Positions 26,849 to 33,410 of a stretch of DNA of 52,751 nucleotides are shown one piece after another. The position numbers and the translations under genes were made by a program. The notes beneath the pieces are model-generated. The model was not told where the DNA came from and did not search any database. It worked only from the letters and a program-made list of their open reading frames with translations. The DNA is from Gluconacetobacter takamatsuzukensis (lineage in GTDB: Bacteria; Pseudomonadota; Alphaproteobacteria; Acetobacterales; Acetobacteraceae), in contig NZ_JABEQK010000017.1 of assembly GCF_014174275.1 (NCBI RefSeq), forward strand, positions 1-52,751, in the 5' to 3' direction. Position 1 is the stretch's first letter. Every line of letters starts with the position of its first letter.

Positions 26849-26863
26849 TGAGAATAACTATCA
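26849..26863. promoter_or_regulatory. Fur box between the two divergent TonB receptors
   Basis: TGAGAAT-A-ACTATCA matches the 7-1-7 Fur consensus TGATAATNATTATCA at 12 of 14 defined positions. It is 40 bases from the start of the leftward receptor and about 240 bases from the rightward one, so iron repression of the leftward gene is well supported and of the rightward gene possible. Confidence 0.75.
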
Positions 26864-27101
26864 ATAACATTATGAGGGGGTACCGACCGGAGGGCGCCAG
26901 TATAAATCCTTTACGGACGGCAAGCTTTGCGGATCGGCGAACCGGCAGGGACCGGCGCGCGTTGTGGCGGATCGGGATCACCTGCGCGCGCAATGTCCTG
27001 CTCCGGTCGGCGGGGGATCGAAGCTTGTTGCTCTCGCCCGCGTGATGCGTCATAGGCCTGCCGCTATGAACGATCATGAACCACGCCCGACGGGAGGCCG
27101 C

Positions 27102-29429
27102 ATGACCATGGACCGTACACCGCAGCGGAACACGGGCAAGCGGCGGATCGCGGCCGGTTCCGCCGGACTCTGCATGGGCGTGGCCCTGTTGGCGGCCGGC
27201 CCCGCGCGGGCCGAGTCGACGGGCCGCGCGACGCACGCCGCGCCGCGCCGGCCGGCAGCCGCGAAGCCGGCGCCGCACCCGGCCCCCCCTGCGCCGGAGG
27301 CGGTCGAGGTCAGCGGCATCCGCCGCGCCTTCACCCATGGCGCGGCCCAGCACCTGCCCGACGCCGATACGCGCGTGACGGCGGAACGGCTGACCGAGCG
27401 GGGCGTGGTGGATCTGCGCGGGCTGGAATATGTGGCGCCGAACCTGACGGTGCAGACCATCAACGGCACGGCCTCGACCAATTTCTACCTGCGCGGCCTG
27501 GGCTTCAACGACTTTACCCAGAACAATATGGGCCCGGTCGTGACCTATGTGGACGACGTGGCCTATCCCTATTCGACCATGGCTTCCGGGCTGATGTTCG
27601 ACATGGCGGACGTGACCGTCACCCCCGGCCCGGTCGGCACCGAGCATGGCCAGTCGACCACCGGCGGCGAGGTGAAGCTGCGGACGAACGACCCCACCGA
27701 CACATTCCATTACGGCGCCAGCCAGGACATCGCCTCCTACGCTCGCAGCCGCAGCAATGCCTATGTCTCGGGGCCGATCGCCGACGGGCTCAGCTTCCGC
27801 CTCGCCGGGCAGGTGAACCAGGGCGGCGGCTGGCAGACCAATCCGCTGACCGGCGCCCATCTGGGCGACGCCAATAGCTGGGCGCTGCGGGCCAAGCTGA
27901 AATGGACGCCGGACGCGCGGACCACCATCATGCTGTCGGGCCATGTGGTGCGCGACGAGAGCGAGGTGGTGGGCGCGGTGCCGATCGCGCGCCTGATCGG
28001 CTCGGCGCCGATCCCCTCCGTGGGGTGGACGCAGACGGAATGGTCGGCAAAACAGCCGTTTACGAGGTTGATCGGGCGCCAGGACGGGCTGAAGCCCAGC
28101 GAGGATAACTGGTTCTGGGGCGCCGACCTGCATATCGCCCACGATTTCGGCCCCGTCACCGTCACCGCCGTCAGCGCCTTCGAGACCGAGCGCGAGGGCG
28201 AATATACCGACCAGGACGCGACGGCCGCGGCCCAGGCGGATGCCTATCGCACCATCGCGGCCAACAGCTTCACGCAGGAACTGCGCGTGGCGAACAGCCA
28301 TGCCGAGGACCGGCTGCAATGGGTGGTCGGCGCCTATTACCAGCGGTCGCGCATGAACCAGAATTTCTATTTCGACTACACGGACTATCTGCCGGCCCGT
28401 GGCTACATGCAGGTCTCGACCTTCGGCCTGAACCAGGAGGCGACGTCGGAATTCGGTCATGTCAGCTACCGCCTGCCGCGCAATGTGACGCTGTTCGTCG
28501 GCCTGCTGCACGAAATCGACGACCGGGGGCTGACCGGCCTGACATCGCAGATCTATGGCGGGCGCACGCTGAACTTTCATGGCGAGAACACGGCGGCGGC
28601 GCAGTTCGCGGGCCAGGTCGGCGTGTCGTGGCAGGCGACGCGGAATGTCCTGCTCTATTACAAGATGAGCAAGGGCTTCAAACCCGGCGGCTTCACCGCC
28701 AACAACACGCAGGTCCAGGGGCAGCTCGATCCGTTCCGGCCGGAAACCGTACTGACTTACGAGCTGGGGCTGAAGAGCGACCCGATCCCCAACGTGCTGC
28801 GGATCAATGCTGCTGCCTTCTACAACGATTTCCACAACCAGCAGATTCTCGGCACCATCCTGCTGCCCAATTACGGGCCGCTGAGCCAATTGACCAACGT
28901 GCCGAAATCCGAAAGCTGGGGCTTCGAGGGCACGATCGACCTGCATCCGTTCCGCCATGTGTTCGTCACCCAGAATATCGGCTGGCAGCGCGGCATCTTC
29001 CAGAATTTCCCCACCGTCAACCGCGCGAAAACCAACGCCTATTACGCGCAGACGGGCGTGTGGAAGGCGATCAACGACAATTTCTCGGGCGTGGATAACG
29101 GCCAGCCGAAACTGACGCTGAACGGGCAGCTCGACTGGCGCCAGGCCGTCAGCCACGATTACGCGGTCGAATTCGGGCCCAACTGGGTCTATCGCGGCGC
29201 GCAGGCCATGACGCCGGGCGGCACGGGCTTCTATCGCCTGCCGCCCTATTTCCTGCTGGGCGCGCATGTCACTCTGCGGCCGGCGTCGGACCGCTGGCAG
29301 GTCACGATCTATGCGTCGAACATCCTGAATCGCCAATATTATACGTCCGGCGGCCAGGCGACGACGACCTATCTTTACATCCCCGGCGCGCCCCGGTTCA
29401 TCGGCGGCCGGGTGTCCTGCGGTTTCTGA
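27102..29429 (+). CDS. TonB-dependent receptor
   Basis: A 775-residue outer-membrane receptor. The start at ATG 27102 follows GGGAGG, and the frame upstream to 26964 is not protein-like. A Tat/Sec-like N-terminus (RRIAAGSAGLCMGVALLAAG, cut near ARAES) is followed by a Pro/Ala linker, a TonB-box-like AVEVSG, and a plug with LTERGVVDLRGLEYVAPNL, NFYLRGLG and the anchor GTEHGQSTTGGEV. The barrel ends in FIGGRVSCGF. The plug class is the broader pesticin/vitamin/sugar type rather than FhuA, so the ligand is open. Divergent from the siderophore receptor and possibly sharing its iron control. Confidence 0.87.
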   Translation: MTMDRTPQRNTGKRRIAAGSAGLCMGVALLAAGPARAESTGRATHAAPRRPAAAKPAPHPAPPAPEAVEVSGIRRAFTHGAAQHLPDADTRVTAERLTERGVVDLRGLEYVAPNLTVQTINGTASTNFYLRGLGFNDFTQNNMGPVVTYVDDVAYPYSTMASGLMFDMADVTVTPGPVGTEHGQSTTGGEVKLRTNDPTDTFHYGASQDIASYARSRSNAYVSGPIADGLSFRLAGQVNQGGGWQTNPLTGAHLGDANSWALRAKLKWTPDARTTIMLSGHVVRDESEVVGAVPIARLIGSAPIPSVGWTQTEWSAKQPFTRLIGRQDGLKPSEDNWFWGADLHIAHDFGPVTVTAVSAFETEREGEYTDQDATAAAQADAYRTIAANSFTQELRVANSHAEDRLQWVVGAYYQRSRMNQNFYFDYTDYLPARGYMQVSTFGLNQEATSEFGHVSYRLPRNVTLFVGLLHEIDDRGLTGLTSQIYGGRTLNFHGENTAAAQFAGQVGVSWQATRNVLLYYKMSKGFKPGGFTANNTQVQGQLDPFRPETVLTYELGLKSDPIPNVLRINAAAFYNDFHNQQILGTILLPNYGPLSQLTNVPKSESWGFEGTIDLHPFRHVFVTQNIGWQRGIFQNFPTVNRAKTNAYYAQTGVWKAINDNFSGVDNGQPKLTLNGQLDWRQAVSHDYAVEFGPNWVYRGAQAMTPGGTGFYRLPPYFLLGAHVTLRPASDRWQVTIYASNILNRQYYTSGGQATTTYLYIPGAPRFIGGRVSCGF

Positions 29430-29471
29430 CAGGCTGGCCGCCGGTCGCGCCGACGGCCAGCAGGCTGTCGG

Positions 29472-29855
29472 TCAGAAAATGTCCTTCATCAGGTCGTCAC
29501 CGATCCCGAATCCGGCGCCCGCCGCCATGGCCTGCCCGAAGCCGGACCCCAGCAGATTGCCCAGGAAGCCGCCGGATTGCCGGGGCTGGGGCGCTGCCTC
29601 CGGCTGGGGCGGCGGCGGCGCGGTTTCGTTGGCCATGGCGGCGTGCAGCGCCTGAAGCAGCGCCGTGACCTGCTGCTGTTCGGCCTGGAACGACAGGGCG
29701 ACCTCACGCAGGTCCAGCATCCATTCGCGGGCCTGGGAATCGCCGCCATTCACGGCGGCCTGCAACTTGCCGCCCAGCGTCTGAAGCGCCTGGGCCGATT
29801 GCTGGGCCTGCGATTGCAGCTGGGTATAGGCCTGGTCGATGGTCTGGATATCCAT
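29472..29855 (-). CDS. 127-aa hypothetical protein, coiled-coil then Gly-rich tail
   Basis: Function unknown. The first ~80 residues are helical and Gln/Ala-rich (TIDQAYTQLQSQAQQSAQAL, then ALSFQAEQQQVTALLQALH) and look like a coiled coil. A Pro/Gln linker follows (PPPPQPEAAPQP). The last ~35 residues are Gly-rich and hydrophobic (GGFLGNLLGSGFGQAM), ending in an acidic DDLMKDIF. The start is ATG 29855, with AGGAT about 6 bases upstream; a TTG two codons earlier is less likely. Gly-rich tails of this kind occur in small envelope-associated proteins, but nothing here proves a location. Confidence 0.7.
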   Translation of the reverse strand: MDIQTIDQAYTQLQSQAQQSAQALQTLGGKLQAAVNGGDSQAREWMLDLREVALSFQAEQQQVTALLQALHAAMANETAPPPPQPEAAPQPRQSGGFLGNLLGSGFGQAMAAGAGFGIGDDLMKDIF

Positions 29856-29977
29856 GGTCAAATCCTGTCCGGGAATGTCACGGCCGATATCCTAGAGGGG
29901 TTGCGCGGCCCTGTCAGGCCGCGCCCCATGCGCATCCGCCATACCGTCACCACGCCGCAAGGCGCGCATGCCCCGCC

Positions 29978-30322
29978 TCAGGGCCGGGCGGCGGTCTCCC
30001 GCGAGAGCCGGACCAGAAACACCACCGTACCGGCATAGAAGATGAGAGACGCCGGAACGACACGGCTGACGATTTCATGAAACATCGCGACGACAAAAAC
30101 GAATTCAAGCAGAATCGCGCCGACCAGTTGCAGCCGTGGCAGAAGGAATAGCAGCGCGGCGAGAATTTCCGTGCCTGCGAGGGCATCGATGAAATGGACG
30201 CTCACTCCCGAAACTTTGGCGTGCGCGGCCGCGCCGACGTCCAGGATCGCATGAATGCTCGCCCAGACGATACAGGCGACAAAAAGCGCCCGATAGGCCC
30301 ACTGGGCCCTTTGAATGTTCAT
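29978..30322 (-). CDS. 114-aa four-helix membrane protein (DoxX-like)
   Basis: A small inner-membrane protein with four hydrophobic segments (ALFVACIVWASIHAIL, AGTEILAALLFLLPRL, VGAILLEFVFVVAMF and LIFYAGTVVFLVRL). The pattern and size resemble DoxX/DoxD-like proteins of unknown function. Start taken at ATG 30322 (MNIQRAQWAYRALF); an ATG five codons upstream (30337) is also possible. It is the third of four minus-strand small genes and may be co-transcribed with the two upstream of it. Confidence 0.7.
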   Translation of the reverse strand: MNIQRAQWAYRALFVACIVWASIHAILDVGAAAHAKVSGVSVHFIDALAGTEILAALLFLLPRLQLVGAILLEFVFVVAMFHEIVSRVVPASLIFYAGTVVFLVRLSRETAARP

Positions 30323-30374
30323 ATGGGCACCCCGCATGATTTATCCCGTTCCCGCCCACCATGTTCCCCGAAAT

Positions 30375-30650
30375 CTATTTTCGTGCGGTGCGGGCGTCGT
30401 CCAGCCGGTGCGCATCCGCCGCGGTCAGCTCAAGATCGTAGAGGCCGCGCAAGGTCTTGATGCGCTCGAGCGTTTGCGCGCCGAACGGGGCCTTGCCTTC
30501 GAACGCGTGCAGCAAGACGCCTTCCAGCAGGTCTCCCAGGCTCATATCGAGATACTCGGCGAGTCCCTTCGTGACCTTCAGGATACGCTTTTCGATCCGC
30601 ACGCCCGTCTGAACGCGCTCGACCGTGTGCCGTGTCGTGTCTTCACTCAT
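30375..30650 (-). CDS. 91-aa CopG/ribbon-helix-helix-like protein
   Basis: The N-terminal region VRIEKRILKVTKGLAEYLDM followed by SLGDLLEGVLLHAFEG fits a ribbon-helix-helix fold: a short strand, then two helices. This suggests a small DNA-binding regulator, although the length (91 residues) leaves a C-terminal helical part of unknown role. The start at 30650 has GGAG seven bases upstream; the ATG at 30656 does not. It lies 33 bases after the larger partner gene and is probably co-transcribed with it. Confidence 0.65.
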   Translation of the reverse strand: MSEDTTRHTVERVQTGVRIEKRILKVTKGLAEYLDMSLGDLLEGVLLHAFEGKAPFGAQTLERIKTLRGLYDLELTAADAHRLDDARTARK

Positions 30651-30683
30651 CGCCATCTCCCGCAGTCTTTCTCTCGGATGTCG

Positions 30684-31148
30684 TCACATCGTCGCCGACG
30701 CCGCCACGGCGTCCACATCGAACGCACGCAGATCGGGGGCAACCCAATCCTGCCGTGCCTCTTTCGAAAAAAGCAGTTCACGGCTCCAGAAACGCAGCAG
30801 GACATCCTGCCTCGCGGCCGGCGAGGCAAGAACGGCCCGGCAGGAAGCGACGCAATCCCCACGCTCTCCCCGGAACACGATCGCCTCGACGATCGCGACG
30901 AACGCCATGGTGATGGTGTGGTGATAACCCCGGGTCTCGTCGTTTACGCCACCCGCCGCCACATTGTAGCGGCGAATCAGATCGGGCAGGTCCGCGCGCC
31001 AGTCACGCGTCGGATATTTCACGAGCAGATAGACCATCATGATCAGATGTTCACGATGGTGGTAACGGTCGGAGGGGAAAGTCCCGTCCAGAAACCCTTC
31101 TCCGACCTCCGCGATCTCCCCCGCGTCAGGACAGGTGTCGGTGATCAT
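30684..31148 (-). CDS. 154-aa conserved hypothetical protein with His-rich motifs
   Basis: No named family. The conserved-looking points are YHHREHLIMM (residues ~28-37), RRYNVAAGGVNDETRGYHHT (~57-76) and LLRFWSRELLFSKEAR (~115-130), followed by WVAPDLRAF near the end. Repeated His/Glu pairs in the first two motifs suggest a metal site in a helical bundle. The start is taken at ATG 31148, where AAGG lies 5 bases upstream; the in-frame ATG at 31169 has no site. First gene of the minus-strand run that includes the RHH protein and the DoxX-like protein. Confidence 0.7.
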   Translation of the reverse strand: MITDTCPDAGEIAEVGEGFLDGTFPSDRYHHREHLIMMVYLLVKYPTRDWRADLPDLIRRYNVAAGGVNDETRGYHHTITMAFVAIVEAIVFRGERGDCVASCRAVLASPAARQDVLLRFWSRELLFSKEARQDWVAPDLRAFDVDAVAASATM

Positions 31149-31257
31149 TTTGCCTTCGCTCGTCTTCATGCAGCGGCATAGAGCCCGTAATGGGCCCAGC
31201 GCGATACCTTGGTACCAAGGTAGCGGTTATTTTGCAAGATCCGATCCGACGGGGGGC

Positions 31258-31497
31258 ATGTTTCGCCGGTATCTCGAGGTATCACGGGAAAAATGCCGCT
31301 GTACCAAGCGCAGGATCGAAAGTCCGGCCGCTTTGCCGCCAGGCTGCACGGCTCTACCGGTCGATCTCGAATCCCTGAGCGGGGACCGGGCCGGTCGGTA
31401 TTCGATCCGGGTCAACGATCGGTTCCGCACCTGCTTCGTCTGGAAGGACGACGGGCCGCATCCGGTCGAAATCGTCGATTATCACGGAGGAGCATGA
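31258..31497 (+). pseudogene. higB: HigB/RelE-type toxin remnant
   Basis: The C-terminal half is a clear HigB match: LESLSGDRAGRYSIRVND then RFRTCFVWKD, and finally VEIVDYHGG, including the conserved Arg and the terminal VDYH. The N-terminal half is not recognisable: from MFRRYLEVSREKC to CTALPVD the text diverges. Upstream DNA in all three frames (from about 31190) offers only fragments, so the family's usual N-terminal strands and helices are missing or frameshifted. The open frame is 79 residues against about 92 for the family. It overlaps the antitoxin start as ATGA. Probably inactive. Confidence 0.6.
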
Positions 31498-31736
31498 CCA
31501 TGGCGGATGGGACCAACGAGATCCGGCTGGACAACGTCACCATGGGCGCTGTCCTGCGCGAGGAATTCCTGGCGCCTCTGGGCCTGTCGGCCCGCGCGCT
31601 GGCGGCCGAGACGGCCATCCTGCCGGGCGAGCGGTCCGGAACGACCGCCGAGTTCTGGATGAACCTTCAGGTGGCCCACGATCTGGAGGCCGCCCGTAGG
31701 CAACTGGCCCGGTCGCGCGCGCACCGGCACGCCTGA
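31494..31736 (+). pseudogene. higA: HigA antitoxin with an internal deletion of the helix-turn-helix
   Basis: The N-terminal GAVLREEFLAPLGLSARALA and the C-terminal TTAEFWMNLQVAHDLEAAR are both typical HigA (XRE-type) segments. The part between them should hold the recognition helix and following helices (RISEI..GRRAI..DTALRLA in the family) but is replaced by a short TAILPGERSG. About 25-30 residues are missing (80 residues in total against about 100), without loss of frame. DNA binding and autoregulation should be lost. Next to a damaged higB, this is most simply a dead toxin-antitoxin module. Confidence 0.65.
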
Positions 31737-31897
31737 CGGGACCGTTCACTTTCCTCGTAAAACAGTCTGATTCCCTGGCGGAAGCGGCACATCTTGCCGA
31801 GATTGCCACGTCTCGATTGGACGAAATTGGCAAACCCAGGAAAGATAATAGCAAACTTTCATCTAACCAGATGATTTTGCATGCAAGTTTTAGAGAA

Positions 31898-31974
31898 TGG
31901 CGGACCCGAAAGGATTCGAACCTTCGACCTTCGCCTTCGGAGGGCGACGCTCTATCCAGCTGAGCTACGGGTCC
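31898..31974 (-). tRNA. tRNA-Arg (anticodon CCG)
   Basis: A full cloverleaf on the minus strand, 77 bases including an encoded CCA. Acceptor GGACCCG pairs with CGGGTCC. The D-arm contains AGCTCAGCTGGATAGAGC. The anticodon stem TCGCC/GGCGA carries the loop CTCCGAA, giving anticodon CCG (Arg, codon CGG). The T-arm has GGTTCGAATCC. Confidence 0.96.
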
Positions 31975-32027
31975 GGAGACGCCTCCATACCCCGAACCGT
32001 TTCGGGGCGCCAGCCCCTGCCGGGCAA

Positions 32028-33110
32028 TTATTTGCCGGGCAGGTCGTCCAGCGGCGCCAGGATGGGCGGTGGGCTGTCGCTGCCGTCCGGGGGCAGGGCG
32101 CGCCACACGGCGGCGGCCACGTCGCCGCCCGAGGGCAGGGGGCGGTCGGGGTCGGCGACCCATTGCGCGATGTCCTGGATCGTGGCCTGCCGGCTGCGGC
32201 CGCGCAGCAGCAGGTGATAGCCCTGCGGGATATAATCGCGGCGCACGCCGGGCGGCAGGCGGCGCCACAGGGCGGCCATGGCGGGCGGGGGGACCAGCTG
32301 GTCGTGGCCGCCATAGATCACCAGCGCCGGCCCGCGCAGGCGCGGGGCATCGTCGGCGGCCCGGTGCATCAGGCCGGCCAGTCCGGCGACGGCCTGCATG
32401 CGCGTGGCACGCAGCGTCAGCGGGTCGAAATAGAGGCGCCGCATCGCCGCCATGTCGTCGCCCGCCACGACATGGACCGGCAGTTCGTGGCCCGTCAGCC
32501 GCCAGTCCGGCGCGGCGGCGGCCAGCAGGCGCAGCACGGTTTCGGGGCCCGCGCCCAGCTTCCACACCGCCGGGGCCAGCAGGATGGTGCCCACCACCGG
32601 CGGGGCGTCGGGGCGGGCCATCAGGCACGTCAGCACCGCGCCGCCCATGCTCTCGCCCAGCAGATATAGCGGCACGCCGGGGTGGCGGCGGGCGACCAGC
32701 AGCGCCTCGTCACGCGCATCGGCCACCATGCGTTCGGCCCCGGCCCACCGGCCGCGATCGGCCATGCCGCCGAAGCCGCGCTGGTCGGGGGCGTAGAGGG
32801 TGATGCCCTGCGCGGCCAGGGCGGGGGCCGCGAATTCCCACGCGTCGCGGCTGTCGTCGAATCCATGCAGTGCCAGCATGACGGCCCGGACCTGTCCGCG
32901 TGCGGGCCAGATCCGGGTCGGCACCCCGGTGCCGTCGGGCAGGCGCAGGATCGTGTCGGGCGGCACCAGACGGCCATCCGCCGCCCAGGCGGCGGGCGGG
33001 CGCGGCAGCGGCGGGTCCTGCATCGCGCACCCTGCAAGCAGCAGGAGCGGGGCCAGATAGCGCAGGCGTGACAGGCGGAGGTTTGAAAGCACGGTGATCC
33101 TGCGTATCAT
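32028..33110 (-). CDS. lipoprotein alpha/beta hydrolase (monoacylglycerol lipase-like)
   Basis: A 360-residue serine hydrolase anchored as a lipoprotein. The N-terminus has a short charged start, a hydrophobic core and the lipobox LLAGC (Cys ~28). The fold landmarks are LALHGFDDSRDAWEF (oxyanion region), APDQRGFGG, the nucleophile elbow GESMGGA (Ser ~146), the acid in VIYGGHDQLVP (~268) and the His in QGYHLLLRG (~296). These match the lysophospholipase/monoacylglycerol lipase (Hydrolase_4) group. The start at 33110 has GGATGGGGG immediately upstream. It diverges from the zinc-finger gene 58 bases away. Confidence 0.87.
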   Translation of the reverse strand: MIRRITVLSNLRLSRLRYLAPLLLLAGCAMQDPPLPRPPAAWAADGRLVPPDTILRLPDGTGVPTRIWPARGQVRAVMLALHGFDDSRDAWEFAAPALAAQGITLYAPDQRGFGGMADRGRWAGAERMVADARDEALLVARRHPGVPLYLLGESMGGAVLTCLMARPDAPPVVGTILLAPAVWKLGAGPETVLRLLAAAAPDWRLTGHELPVHVVAGDDMAAMRRLYFDPLTLRATRMQAVAGLAGLMHRAADDAPRLRGPALVIYGGHDQLVPPPAMAALWRRLPPGVRRDYIPQGYHLLLRGRSRQATIQDIAQWVADPDRPLPSGGDVAAAVWRALPPDGSDSPPPILAPLDDLPGK

Positions 33111-33168
33111 CCCCCATCCATCCTGGCCACCGGCCGACACGGCCATCATCACGAGGCGGAGCGAACAT

Positions 33169-33399
33169 ATGCAGGTCCAGACCCTTCCGGCCCAATCCGG
33201 CGATCCGGCACCCCATCCGCGCCTGGGCCATGTCGAGACGGTGATCGTGCAGTCGCGGGTCCTGTCCTGCGACGGCGGGCTGGGCGCGCTGGGCCATCCG
33301 CGCGTGTGGCTGCGCATCGCGGGCCACCAGACCTTCTGCCCCTATTGCTCGCGCCTGTTCGTGCTGAGCCCCGATGCCGGGGAAGACAGCGCGCACTGA
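33169..33399 (+). CDS. zinc-finger (zf-CHCC) domain protein
   Basis: A 76-residue protein with the CHCC zinc-finger pattern: CDGG (Cys ~30), GALGHPRVWLRI with the His, and FCPYCSRLFVL with the final Cys pair. In alphaproteobacteria such proteins are small relatives of the NDUFS6 accessory subunit of complex I; whether this one touches NADH dehydrogenase is not shown. Start ATG 33169 with a GGCGGAG-type site. It ends 11 bases before polA and may be co-transcribed with it. Confidence 0.85.
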   Translation: MQVQTLPAQSGDPAPHPRLGHVETVIVQSRVLSCDGGLGALGHPRVWLRIAGHQTFCPYCSRLFVLSPDAGEDSAH

Positions 33400-33410
33400 T
33401 CCGCCCTCCG

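Noticed and set aside
26220-29336. 1038-codon minus-strand frame across both TonB receptors
   Set aside because: Antisense of the rightward receptor, continuing out of frame through the leftward one and the Fur-box promoter region.
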